Of a stretch of 64,000 bases of DNA, positions 33,552-44,114 are shown piece by piece. Below the pieces are notes generated by a model. That model made no database searches, was not told where the DNA came from, and saw only the letters and a list, made by a program, of their open reading frames with translations. A program made the translations under genes and the position numbers. The DNA lies in assembly GCA_977006965.1 (NCBI GenBank), contig OZ345362.1:2108001-2172000 (forward strand), read 5' to 3'. Numbering within the stretch: the first letter of the stretch is position 1; every line of letters starts with the position of its first letter. Source of the DNA: Phymatolithon calcareum (lineage: Eukaryota; Rhodophyta; Florideophyceae; Hapalidiales).

Positions 33552-35205
33552 ATGCATGCATTCATGCTTTCGGTGTTCGTGTTCCTTTTCCATCTTATTT
33601 CTCATACAGCAGAGTCACAGAATAGCAGTTTCCCTAAAAGGAAAAACCATTGCCTCAGTCGAATACGCAAAGATCCCTTCCACTACAGGCCCAGCCGAAA
33701 CACTCCCACCTTCGTTTTCCTGTCCACGCCACCGGTACGGTTATAACTTTTGCACATTTAGCATGGTCGCATTCCTGTCACTAACACGTTGTCTATTTCG
33801 GTTGCAGTTCGTTGTCCTGGATCCGAGAATGATATCTGAAGACGATGCCAAGTTGTTCCTTTGCAAGGAAAGGAGAACTTTCTTTCCCCTTTTGCACGGG
33901 ATTTTTTTCGACATAGTTGACGAGTTACCACTTGATGACGCCTACTGCGTCTTCGGCGGTCCTAGCTGCACATTCGAAGAAATGATCGAATTCGTTGCTC
34001 AAGAAAAGCACCATCAATTCATCGCCGGTGGGCGCATTTTCCTTTTACCGCAACGGATAACAAATCGCACCCGCCCTTCGACTCCTATCACCAGCGAGAG
34101 AGTTGTACTCATAGGGCGTCGAGACAGCGATACTATCTTAACTCAAGCATATACGTCAATTTTAAAGCCTTTCCAGTTCACAACTTGGATGTTGTTGCTT
34201 GGCGTCGTCACATTTTACGTCTTCGTTCGCGTTTTGGTCGCAGTTTGTTTTACAAGCTCCAGAAGTGTCCAGAGCATCGCTAGACATCTTCTTGGAGATT
34301 TTGAGCACGACGAAGAAGCCTTGTTTGACAATAGGCGGAAAAATCATGAAAACATTCGTCTACTTAACAAAGGCGCAGTTCGCTGTTGGGATCTTGGTGT
34401 TGCTGCTTTTTTCGTTATCGCTATCTTGTTTTATGAGATTTCTGTTGTTAACTTTGTGTTTGCGAAAAAGACCGAGGCCACACAACAGCCTCTAACTGCT
34501 CTTGGCCCAAGGGAGCTAAACGAGTACGTCATCATACAAGGAGGTGGGACGGAAATCATTTGGCGCAACTATGTTGATCCTGAAAAGAAATACGAACATG
34601 CCACTCCTTGGCACTGGTGTGAAGAATGTGCGGACTGGTACGTATCCAGCGTCCATACTATAGCGGGAAATACTATTGCACTTCTAACTAGATTTTTCGT
34701 GTGTCTTGGTTTCAGCTTCGACAAAATTCTCAATGACTCTCATCCGGCTAAGTTTGCCGTGTCAACTGAGGTATGTTGTACCGCTACAACCTTTTTTACT
34801 TTGCTTATCTCGCGTAATTCTGATCAACACCACGTATTGTTGGATGCTCGAAATCTGCAGTCTGTTACTCGACATCTCCTGGGAAAGCGAGGTGCATGCG
34901 ATAAGCTGACCGTTTACGGAACAGCAAAACCTTTGCACACTTTGGCTTCAGGCTGGTTTTATGGACCTAACGTCCGTCGTAACACTCAAGTTCAGATTGA
35001 CAGAGGAATTCTGAGGCTTCGACAGCAAGGAGAGATTCGAAAACTTATCGATCAAGTCAATACAGTTCAGCTTCACTGCGGCACGCCATCCACAGACATC
35101 CCACCGGAAATCTTAGGCTGGACGCTACTTACTGCTATGGGCGGATGTATGCTGTTTGTGTTCACAGCCATAACAGCAGCATTGATATTACGTCGGCGCG
35201 AGTGA
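33552..35205 (+). CDS. Ionotropic glutamate receptor-like membrane protein, full-length copy
   Basis: Exons 33552-33734 and 33808-35205 give 526 aa. Order: signal peptide (MHAFMLSVFVFLFHLISHTA); first half of a PBP2-type ligand-binding core (about 62-185; EEMIEFVAQEKHHQFIAGG, RRDSDTI, SILKPF); TM1 (188-208); TM at 255-279; second half of the core (LTALGPRELNEYVIIQGG to VRRNTQVQIDRGILRLRQQG); and TM near 498-522. This order and the SILKPFQFTTW and GILRLRQQGEI segments match iGluR topology. No hydrophobic pore loop is seen between the first two membrane segments, where the sequence is charged (HLLGDFEHDEEALFDNRRKN). Ligand and conductance are unknown. Two in-frame GT-AG stretches (34638-34715, 34771-34860) could be introns; removing them gives 470 aa and improves the second core half. 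Start chosen by alignment with copy B. Confidence 0.6.
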
Positions 35206-36860
35206 TAGTTATTTGTGTTCAAGATAAAAACCCATGTTTGAGGACGTTCTCTTTTAGTTTCCATCCAGAACTCTGGGCTCTGCAAAATGGGCCGAAACAT
35301 GTATCTGCTTGTTCTGGCACATTGCAACGCTGGACTCAGGAAGTAGTTCGCATTGAGGCCAGGACGACCCGAATGATTTCATTTCGCATCCCGTGGTGAA
35401 GACTGGCTTGAAAACTTGGCTGAATGTTTTTTGCATCAGGACTTGAAAAAACATTCAGCTAAATACTGACATAGTTCCCGCGGCACATTCGGACTGATGT
35501 CCTGAGGCGGCCTCTGTCCAACCGAAGTTGCGGGAAAGGGAACATTAAATGTGAAAGTTTGACAGAGCAGAAGCGAGCAGTCCTGTGCAGAAATCAGTGC
35601 CTTCCTTTATTGAAGGTGCGTGCTTGAGCTACTTATATACCCCTAGATAAGTGAAGCTAACTGTGATGACACGCATGGTCTCACACTCGGAGTGCCAGCT
35701 GATAATAATCAAGCTGATCACCTAACAGACACTGTTTTGCTAACGCTAATAATCTTGAACGTTTAACAAACAGTGCGCAGACGATACACAGACGTTATGG
35801 GTATTGTGTGGCCAAGAAAGCTCTTAACTCGCAATGTCGTTATGCGAGAATAGCAAACGGGATGTTTGCTCGGCGAGCTACAAGTCCCCCCATGAGTTGT
35901 GCAAGCGAACTTTTTCAAGTTTCCGGGAAGCCAATGCCGACAAAAGCCAAATATAATCAACCGACTTGGGTGTGAGGGGATATTGAAAGTGATTCTCGAA
36001 TTTGAGAATCGCGTCTGGGCAGACAATATATGTTCCGGAACCCTCGTGAGAACGAGGGAAATCGAGGTGAGCTAGCATGTCTTAGAATATAAAGCCGTCC
36101 TGTGGAACACATATCCTCATCAGCAGTGTTTCCAAGACTGCAAGATATCTGCTCGATTATATCTAAAACTTTAAACATCGCAAAAAGAATTAGCAGATCG
36201 ACCTTTAAGGAAGTCTTTTGCATAAAGAGAGTCATGATAGAAGAGCGACATCCTAGAAAAAGGCAACAATCACAAATTTGAAAGGTTGAGAAGTCAGAAA
36301 TGGCGCACAAAATGCTTTCAGCTGACTTCATCTACATGTTCGGCGACGAGAACACTATGAAAATATTTCCACAGGAATGCTTGAGGCAGAAGTGCACATA
36401 AGAGCTTTCGCTTGAATGAAACTTCGTTCTCTAAGGAGAGCGACAGGCAAAGCGCTACTCGCAGTAGCGATAGGCAGTTCCTTGGGCGAGGTTGACATTG
36501 TGAACTTGACATTGCTCGCATAACAATTGTTTGACAAACAAGGAAGCGATATCATGGAATAATTGGATGCCAATACACGACAAGAGTTTCAAGTGAACTG
36601 ACATCCATCCATCCATTCACGGAGTACTCGAAAAGGTAGGGTCGCGGCTACTATCCATACGTGGTGACCAGTACATGTGAGGAAAACTCGCCGTTCGCTC
36701 AGTCCCTCGGCGTGCGAAGACTAGGATAAGTCTCCCCATTAAGGGTAGAGCCAGGCGGAATTTTGTCTTTTCAGTTGCCACAAACTTGAGTTGTTGATTC
36801 CTTCCAGTACAATAAAAAGAGGTTACTATCCTCTTTTTATGTAGGTTTCATCAAATCTAT
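35206..36860. other. Intergenic with two strong hairpins
   Basis: No gene is recognised. A perfect 14-bp stem GCTGAATGTTTTTT (35419-35432) pairs with 35446-35459 across a 13-nt loop, about 210 bp after the iGluR-like stop codon. A perfect 11-bp stem ATAAAAAGAGG (36812-36822) pairs with 36830-36840 across a 7-nt loop. A family-3 LINE-type tail (GAGTTTCAAGTGAAC then ATCCATCCATCC) is at about 36586-36615. Confidence 0.5.
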
Positions 36861-37262
36861 GTGCGCAGAGTCTCAAATTCTATACAGACCAAAACTTTGT
36901 TTGGTTACGCCACGCTTGCCCATATCACTACTAAAAATAGAATATTTTCTTCAAAGCGGCAAAATATTCAGGAGAAGTCTGGTTTTCTGTCAAAAACCTT
37001 TTTAAAACATTTTCGTTTTAGTCGAGAAGATTTGATTTATGGCCAATCTAGATCCAGAGTTGTTCCGAAAACTCTGATTATATTTTTGGTAGAATTCCAG
37101 ATATTGGACGAAAGATTTAAATTTCACAAAAACGCTGAGTACGTTGCATACCAGCAAGCTGCTAGCGGCGTGCACTTGCGAGGTCAGAGAGGAGTTCAAC
37201 CGTGTGATTTGTGGGCTTGTCTATTGGATCCTCCAAACTGCATCCTCAGCAATTGTCTCAGC

Positions 37263-37434
37263 TAACGGAATATGAATGCAAAAGACTTACTCGGGCCCTC
37301 AGAGGGAGAGAAATTCGAATTAAGGAGATATTAGAAGGAGAGTAGAGAGATGAGTATGGAAAACAGCGAGAAGCTGCCCCGTTACTCAATTTGAGGCTTT
37401 GGGAGCTTTTTAAAATAAATCAACATATATCCCC
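37263..37434 (+). mobile_element. 172-bp LINE (family 1) 3' end
   Basis: CAATTGTCTCAGC at 37250-37262 and 37435-37447 is a perfect 13-bp duplication. The insert encodes only the last residues of the polyprotein (ECKRLTRALRGREIRIKEIL) plus the 3' end ...CAACATATATCCCC. It interrupts an open frame (36861-37265) that shows no recognisable domain. Confidence 0.9.
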
Positions 37435-37800
37435 CAATTGTCTCAGCCACCAATCTCCTTTGCACTTTTCTTGCGGTTTCGCTAATCTTAGAAACAGCGA
37501 AAAGAATGTCAAAGTGAGTATTCAGTCATTCATTTTTCCTTTTCCCCTAGTGGGACTAGCAGCGATTCGAGGGCCGAAGTTTCTTCCATTGTACCCTATC
37601 GTTAGCAAGTTTGACTGCGGCTTTCACGTCTCGTCCAGGCACAATTTTGAACACATATATTCAAAGTAATTGTGGTGGTGAGCACATTATAAACTTAGTA
37701 AAGTGTAATAAAAATCTAAGAATAAAAATCAAGTGTATTGCAGTTAATATTAAGAGAGATCACCTTTCGAAACTGGGCCAATCACGCCGAGTAAGCAAAG

Positions 37801-38589
37801 TCAGAAGTGATTGAAAAGATGCTTCGAGCACGCTTGATCAACCTTGTTGGTATACGAAAATTTGATAAAAACTTTGCGACACACCCGCTTGCGGCAGAAG
37901 CACACATCAGGGTTGCTGCATGCATGGGCATGAGCGCACTCTGGAGATACGCAAGAAAAGCGTTCCTCGCAGCAACGCTCGGCGGTACCTTTGACGAAGT
38001 TGACGTTCTGCACAAAACATGTCTTCCGCGTTGTGTGCGGTGGGTGCACGACACGGGCCGGAGGCGCGGGATGAACGACCTTTGGATGCGGTGAAGGCTT
38101 CGTATGGATGCGTCCCTGCGTGGACAAGGCCGACGCCGACGGTGCGGGAGTCACCATCGGGTTCACGAATCCGAGGCTGGGCTCTGGTGTCAATTGCGCG
38201 TCACTGAAAGGCATTGGGTGATTGGGGGCATTGTTGGACTCTGGGCTTACTGTTGGATCAACAGCGGAGGCGCTGTGCTCTGGGGTCACCACTTTGTCAA
38301 TGGGAGCGAAGCTGGGCTCCGGAGTGGCGAACGAGTCAACCAGACCAAAGCTAGGCTCTGCAGTGGGAAGTGGGTCAACTACCGGAGCAGCACTCGACTG
38401 TGGTTTTGCCTTCAGAATGGGGATAGGAATGGCCGTGACAAGCGAGTGGGTGTTGCATGGTGTGTGGATCGGCTTCACTTGTCGGGAGGGATGACGGATA
38501 TCGTCTTCGTCGAGAAGGCTTTTTGAGAGAGTAATGGCGAATGTGGCGGTGGTGAGCAGCGCGAAGAGAATGATTGGGTAGCGAGTCAT
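37801..38589 (-). CDS. Secreted Ser/Pro/Thr-rich repeat protein with Cys-rich tail
   Basis: Single exon, 262 aa. Residues 1-19 form a signal peptide (MTRYPIILFALLTTATFAI). The middle has about six imperfect 13-residue repeats of the type VDPxxTPEPSFAx (VDPLPTAEPSFGL, VDSFATPEPSFAP, VNPMVTPAPSASA). A Pro/His-rich stretch follows, then a Cys-rich end with roughly ten Cys (KGTAERCCEERFSCVSPEC, CFCRKRVC). Such architecture suits an extracellular-matrix or cell-wall protein; Thr/Ser-Pro repeats are typical sites of O-glycosylation, but no link to the PMT gene is shown. A TATA-like ATATAAA lies about 110 bp upstream (38697-38703). I do not recognise a named family. Confidence 0.6.
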   Translation of the reverse strand: MTRYPIILFALLTTATFAITLSKSLLDEDDIRHPSRQVKPIHTPCNTHSLVTAIPIPILKAKPQSSAAPVVDPLPTAEPSFGLVDSFATPEPSFAPIDKVVTPEHSASAVDPTVSPESNNAPNHPMPFSDAQLTPEPSLGFVNPMVTPAPSASALSTQGRIHTKPSPHPKVVHPAPPARVVHPPHTTRKTCFVQNVNFVKGTAERCCEERFSCVSPECAHAHACSNPDVCFCRKRVCRKVFIKFSYTNKVDQACSKHLFNHF

Positions 38590-39877
38590 TGTGAAGATTT
38601 GGTAGTTCGGTTAGTTAGGATTGCGCAGAGGTGAGTGATTCAGTAGCTGAGTATCTTGAATGTCAAGAAATGGATAAGGAAGACTCTGTCGTTCGGTTTA
38701 TATGGATTGCAAGAATTTCTTAGAATAATGGGCAACAGTCTTAGAGCGGAGGCACTCATGGCATTGTATTGACGTCATGTCAATGAGAGGCCGCATAGCT
38801 GACGAGAGCTTATGCAGACTGCGGAGAAACAGGGACGATTGCCATGCAAACGTCCGACATAATCAACATGATCGTCACTGAAGTTGTTATTCCAGTTTAA
38901 ACAACTCTTCTCATCAAGCAGGCCAGTAGTCAAAAAAATAATAGCGTAAGCCACTTGCTCGGTGAGTGGTGGTGCGCAATCTATTCAGATTATACATGGC
39001 TGTCACACAGGCGTCAGCGGTGTTGCGTCCAATGGACTGCCTCCAGCTGCACCTCTGTATGCACGACAACAACACAGTATAGAAATTGTTACGCTACATT
39101 CTGACAACCGGCCATAAAGTCCCACATGACGAATGTCGAACGTTACCGAATTGCCTTATGCCCGTGCCGGCCTGGCTGCAAAATGCGGTGTCCTCCCAAG
39201 GGTGGTTCGTTTGTTTCATTTTGTCTGCATCTATCGCAACGAAGTAGGGCGAGTAGCGTATCGATTCTATCATATTGTTCGAGAGATGAAGGCTGGCTCG
39301 CGCGTCTATGCCCGGGACGTCACCAATGATTGAATCAGGTATTGGGCTGACGTATCAGAACAAACACTAAGCGTACGCGTTAGTGCTCGTGTAATGTGTG
39401 AACTTGTAGACGACAATCCCGTTTGTGTCGCGTATTGCAAAGTCAATCGATGGACACCTGCACCTGCCGCGGTGCATATTTTCCATTCATACTCAACTCT
39501 ACCTTTCCTGCATATATAGGAAACATTTGACATTGCATTGGATAAAGTATAATGGAGAAAACCAAGATCATTCAAACGCCGCTCGCTGAAAATTGCAGAA
39601 CCGCAATCTGCATATTGTATTACAGATTTTATTCTCTTGGATCTTATCCTTCTAGTTTTCTAGGCAGCCAGCTTAAGAATGAGACTAGCAACCCTTTGTA
39701 AAGGCTAATCTAATTATTCTTTTCAGATCTATCAATGAATTTCTCAACTTGAGAAAGTCCTTACTCTTCTTGCGTTAAGAGGGTGCACTATTGAGGAACG
39801 GCGAGATTTCGTATTTTGTATCTCTCTATTTGCCCCCTACTTTCATTCCATCAAATCCAACATCATCTCGCAGCTCT
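38590..39877. other. Intergenic, no gene recognised
   Basis: Upstream region of the secreted-protein gene. The short plus-strand open frames at 39126-39333 lack any recognisable feature. The last about 40 bp belong to an older LINE remnant that hosts the next insertion. Confidence 0.4.
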
Positions 39878-39889
39878 GCCCTTCACCGC

Positions 39890-40578
39890 TTTTCGAAAAA
39901 TATGCCGAGTATCGAAGGGAGAGGATGCGAGTGCTCTGCCGTCTCGCCAGCCCACAGATGAGGAGAATGCACCAGGCTGAAAGGTTCGCTTTAAGCTTGG
40001 TAAGACGGAGGAAGTTCCTGGAGCTTTCAGAAGAATACCAGAGAAGAGAAGATGATCTGGAAGACGTATTAAAGGACATTGGGTATCTCGGGGAAGAGGA
40101 ACACCTTAAAGAACATCTGACAGCGGAAGAAGGTATGTGTCAAAAAAGCGACGCCTACAAGCAACAGTCAAAGTCTGGTCGTTGAAAGAAGAGGACCGGA
40201 CAGTTAAAACCCTGATCGGCGTACCGAACGACCTACCAGGAGTGTTATATATAAGGGACAGAACTGCGCGGTTGAGATGCCTGAGAGTCATTTTCAACAG
40301 AGTTCCTTTGTGGAGAAAATCCATTCTGGCGAAATACTATGGGACTAGTGCTGTGGTGGAGCTTATCGTGTTGCAACGTATACTACGGTCTATGAAGATA
40401 GACCAAGAAATGGAATGTGAATGCAAAAGTCTTACTCGGGCCCTCACAGGGAGAGAAATTCGGATTAAGGAGATATTAGAAGGATGGTAGAGAGATGAGT
40501 ATGGAAAACAGCGAGAAGCTGCCCTGTTACTCAAATTGAGGCTTTGGGAGCTTTTAAAATAAATCAACATGTATCCCC
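39890..40578 (+). mobile_element. 5'-truncated LINE (family 1) inside an older LINE remnant
   Basis: GCCCTTCACCGC at 39878-39889 and 40579-40590 is a perfect 12-bp duplication. The 689-bp insert encodes the family-1 C terminus in two frames (39925-40185 and 40137-40490), joined by a frameshift, and ends in CAACATGTATCCCC. Joining the flanks on the minus strand gives an open Cys motif, GDICPICGEGQSCEMMLDLM, like the zinc-knuckle end of other LINE polymerases, so the target was itself probably an older element. Confidence 0.85.
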
Positions 40579-40780
40579 GCCCTTCACCGCAAATCGGGCA
40601 AATGTCTCCTTCCGCATTTTCCTTTCCACACCTACGCACTGCTCGAACAATAGGCCAACATTCGACCATGAATTGCGACTTTCCGGAGCGTACATGCACA
40701 CCGTTTCTTGTCTCTGATGTCTGATGACGCATTCATTGCACTGGAACTCAAAAATTAATCAGAGTAGTCTTCAATCTTAC

Positions 40781-40872
40781 TGGACCTTCCGGGCTTCGAT
40801 CCCGGCACCTCACGCATGCTAAGCGCGCACTCTACCAACTGCCCCGCGTCTCCGCGATTGAGCTAAAGGCCC
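40781..40872 (-). tRNA. tRNA-Ala (AGC) with a 19-nt D-loop insertion
   Basis: Read on the minus strand: 7-bp acceptor stem GGGCCTT/AAGGTCC (one G-U), D stem GCTC/GAGT, anticodon stem CGCGC/GCGTG, loop TTAGCAT with anticodon AGC (40818-40820), 5-nt variable loop, T stem CCGGG/CCCGG, and discriminator A. The D-loop (40833-40859) is 27 nt instead of the usual 8. The extra 19 nt include the hairpin CGCG-GAGA-CGCG just before the normal AGTTGGTA. This looks like an ectopic intron of the kind reported in red algal nuclear tRNAs. Internal A and B boxes are present, so transcription by Pol III is plausible if the insertion is spliced. Confidence 0.85.
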
Positions 40873-41100
40873 GACCAAAGACTTTGATTTTGCTGGTATT
40901 CCACACGTGCTTCTCTGTTGCCGCGCTTGGACTGTAACAGAAGCATTCTTAATCAATGGATTAGCCAGTTCTCAGTGTAATTCTGAAACGAAACCAATCA
41001 CTTTCTCCCAGGCAATCCGGACCTCACGCTTGCATTATTTTCGAAAGAATGAATACGTCTGTGTTCTCCTCCCAAGCCATTTGCAAGATTTATAATTGTC

Positions 41101-41331
41101 TTAGACGTTGCCCACGAGCGTCGCGCTCACGCCTTGACCATCAAAAATCTCGTAAAGTAAGATAACCTTCCACTGACTCTCAGCCCGTAAACCTACAGAC
41201 ACAGCGAACGGCTCGATATCCACAGCAAGGATGACCGTGCTATCACTGTACAGTTTCATCTTCAAGCGAAGGTCATCTGGAAGCCGCCGTGATACAGAGT
41301 CGAAGCTTAGCCCAGATGATTCATGCTTCGT
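41101..41331 (-). CDS. Unrecognised open segment, possible terminal exon
   Basis: An uninterrupted frame of about 76 codons ends in TAA at 41101. It contains FDSVSRRLPDDLRLKMKLYS, AVDIEPFAVSVGLRAESQW and a soluble-protein-like composition. No ATG begins it and no splice acceptor was confirmed. A family-3 LINE-type tail lies immediately upstream (41362-41400), which could have truncated a gene. I do not recognise the family. Confidence 0.25.
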   Translation of the reverse strand, partial: TKHESSGLSFDSVSRRLPDDLRLKMKLYSDSTVILAVDIEPFAVSVGLRAESQWKVILLYEIFDGQGVSATLVGNV

Positions 41332-41339
41332 ACTCTAAA

Positions 41340-42500
41340 AGGCTCTGGTCTTGGAGATAATGATGGATGAATGGATGTGAGTTTACTTGAAGCTCTCGCT
41401 GTCTATTGAGCACCTGTTGGAGATATTGCTTACAGAATAACACTGGGAAAATCGGAAAATTTGTGGTTTGAGTTGCCCATTTTGGACTAGGAAGACTCTT
41501 TATGAATCAGACCTTGAAATATCGGAGTGATGACTTCCCGTTATCGGTCCAGATCGGAGCTCCCGTGCATGGAGATGTGCATCATTGATCAAAAACTGCG
41601 ATAGCAAAAGAAGACTTTTAGAAGGTGGAGGGTGGGAGGTTATAAAGGAGGAACAGACTACTTTTTCTTTTATAATTCAAGTTAATTTAAAAGCCCCACA
41701 GACTTCCGAAGATATGGGCAAGACTTCCTCTGATGCTACCTACTTTTGTGCAGCTCACGAAACGCCCACCAGAATGGCGGCCGGGAAAACTCAGGATTCA
41801 AGGTAATCCTAACTCAGTCCTCTACGGGGAGGAACAGACTACTGTTCAAAGGAGAGGTCATTATCTACGCTTTTCTATGTTTTTGAAGCGCTCTGAGAGG
41901 TTGCGCGCACAGTGAGCGCGAGAAGAAAGGCTGTGCCTTCTCATTTTCCCCATGATGAAAATGATTGTCAATCATTTACGGCTCCGTCCTTGCCTCCCCC
42001 ATCTCAGTTCTGAAATCACGTCGCCATTCTGTGTCTTTCATCGATTGGAAAGACCGCTTTTCAGGCTTGATAATATCAGCATTTTTTGACTTTGAGGGGC
42101 TCGAGCCCGAAAAGTAGGAATGTCTGAGAGACGAACTCTCGAAACCTGTTAGTGAAATGTGAAAACGAACTACTATCAAAAACCTTAACCAATTGGGTCC
42201 TTACTGACTAGTCGCTTAGTTCGTCAAATGCTACTTCACAGCGTCCGACCAACCCCAGAGTCAATCTTTGGCGACGTACCGGACGTCGACGTGCAAGCAG
42301 CATTCAAACTCACAGCAAGCAGATTAGAAGGAAGAAGCTTTGGAAGTCAAAGTGTTGCTAGCGCCACAAGGGGAATACGCAAAATGAATGAATGACTGGA
42401 TGGCTTTTACGGAGCTTGAGGGTATGATATCATACAGCTTTAGATCGTCCCAAGAACGTTGCCTTTTCGGGGACCTAAAAACTAAAAAACACATTGTGCG
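41340..42500. repeat. Repeat-bearing intergenic region
   Basis: Contains the family-3 LINE-type tail (41362-41400, minus), the plus-orientation copy of the 33.1-kb repeat (41660-41770), and two direct copies of GAGGAACAGACTACT (about 41648 and 41829). No gene is recognised. Confidence 0.5.
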
Positions 42501-42629
42501 CCACCATTGGCTGTATTGGAGTCCTTCTCATTGATTTCAACTACCTGGAAGCACTTCCATACACAATACGCACCGGCGATCTGGTGGCCGACGACCGCGC
42601 GACAATCTCCCGATCCTCTCTCTGCCGCA

Positions 42630-44114
42630 ATGTTCCGCCCTCGTGCGATGAGGAGCTGCCTCACCTTCGCGTCCTGGCTTCCATACAGCGCTGCACGTGC
42701 CGTCCTCTCTCGGCGGATGTGCGCAACAACGGCGACTACCGCAGTACCAGATGACAGTCCGCGACTTTCTCTCCGTGCGTTCGCTCCCGCAACGAAACGT
42801 CAGCGTCGCGTACGGCAAATTGTCGCCACTGAGGGCGTACCCCCAACTCGCATCGCGGTCGTGGGAGGTGGATTGGCCGGACTGGCTCTAACGTACCATC
42901 TGCTCCACTCGACCCGCCGTGTGGCAAAGAAGCGCGGTTTGGATTACAACGAGATCAAAGTGACCTTATTCGATCCTGCGCGACCAGGGCATGGCGGTGC
43001 CACTGCAGTGGCAGCAGGATTATTACATCCATTCACGCCGCGCGTGAAAAAGAAGGCGTGGCACGCGAAAAAGGCCGTGCCGGCCGCGCTACACCTTGTG
43101 GAAATGGCGCAGCCCTTCTCGTCAACGGAACTTCTCCGCCGATCGGGCATTCTCCGTCTCGCGCTCACGGAGCGCGCGCAAGCCGATTACCGCTCCGCTG
43201 CGAAACGATATCCGGGGGAGGTTGAGTTTTGGGAGCCCGATATCGTCGCGGAGAAGTGCGCCGCACTGCCGTCTGATGTGCCAGCTGCGTTCTTGCGGCA
43301 CGGGGTTGTCGTCGATACCACTGGATACACGCAGGCCCTTTTCAAACTGTTGGACAGTACGGGTCGTGTCGAGTGGCGTTGGGAACCAGTGGAGGAGGTG
43401 TATTCATTGCTTGGACTGGACCATAACGGCGAAAAGTCGAGAAATTCTGAAACCGCAGACGCCGCCTTCGACGCGGTAATTTTAGCAGCGGGGGCCTCAC
43501 TTAAAACTATTGATGGAATCGGTCAAATCCCTATCACACCATGCAGGGGACAGAACATTAAGTTCAGCCCCAAGTCAGAAAAGTCTATAGTGCCCCCGTT
43601 CCCGGTTATTTCTGGCAAGTACATCATTCCGGATTTCTTCTCTGCGCGTCAATCCGGTACGGTCACCGACACTGCCGCGGAGCCTGACGCTCCGACCGCT
43701 ATTATCGCAGGTGCAACCTTCGAGTACTGTCCGAGAGACGCCATTGAAACTGAGTTTGTAGCCCAGCATTCGTCCGACTCTGATTTACGATATGCGGAAA
43801 CACATTTGTCAGAGCCATTGCATGCCCTTGTGCCGGCCATTGACCATTTCTGGAGCGCACGTGAAGCTGTCGCTGGGCTTCGTGCGCTCCCACCTCGTTC
43901 TAGGCTTGGTTCTATTCCTATTGCGACGCGTTTACAGGGCGTTCCAGGCGACCGTTCGGCGTGGGTATTGACAGGGCTGGGGTCTCGTGGCCTTCTACAC
44001 CACGCGTATCTGGGAAAATTAGTGGCACAAGCGGTCGTCGCAGGGAATGAGAAGCTGATACCGCTAGATGCAAGACGAGTGAGTCTGACGCTAGGAAAAT
44101 ATGGCGAAAACTAG
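42630..44114 (+). CDS. FAD-dependent oxidoreductase, DAO family (MnmC C-terminal-like)
   Basis: Single exon. From the chosen ATG it is 494 aa; the frame is open for 41 codons upstream, but M at 42630 starts a Ser/Ala/Arg-rich, acid-poor leader (MFRPRAMRSCLTFASWLPYS) that looks like an organelle transit peptide, with a Phe at position 2. The FAD-binding fold begins at about 75 with RIAVVGGGLAGLALTYHLL. A substrate region with GGATAVAAGLLHPFTPR and the closing FAD contact VLTGLGSRGLLHHAYLGKLV follow. These fit DAO-fold amine oxidases, most like the MnmC oxidase half, which trims cmnm5 groups on tRNA wobble uridines in bacteria. Plant and algal homologues are mostly uncharacterised, so the substrate here is inferred only. 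Complete to the stop. Confidence 0.75.
   Translation: MFRPRAMRSCLTFASWLPYSAARAVLSRRMCATTATTAVPDDSPRLSLRAFAPATKRQRRVRQIVATEGVPPTRIAVVGGGLAGLALTYHLLHSTRRVAKKRGLDYNEIKVTLFDPARPGHGGATAVAAGLLHPFTPRVKKKAWHAKKAVPAALHLVEMAQPFSSTELLRRSGILRLALTERAQADYRSAAKRYPGEVEFWEPDIVAEKCAALPSDVPAAFLRHGVVVDTTGYTQALFKLLDSTGRVEWRWEPVEEVYSLLGLDHNGEKSRNSETADAAFDAVILAAGASLKTIDGIGQIPITPCRGQNIKFSPKSEKSIVPPFPVISGKYIIPDFFSARQSGTVTDTAAEPDAPTAIIAGATFEYCPRDAIETEFVAQHSSDSDLRYAETHLSEPLHALVPAIDHFWSAREAVAGLRALPPRSRLGSIPIATRLQGVPGDRSAWVLTGLGSRGLLHHAYLGKLVAQAVVAGNEKLIPLDARRVSLTLGKYGEN

Noticed and set aside
42507-42629. Upstream Met at 42507 as start of the FAD oxidoreductase
   Set aside because: The extra 41 residues have no features and the Met at 42630 begins a plausible transit peptide, though the upstream start cannot be excluded.
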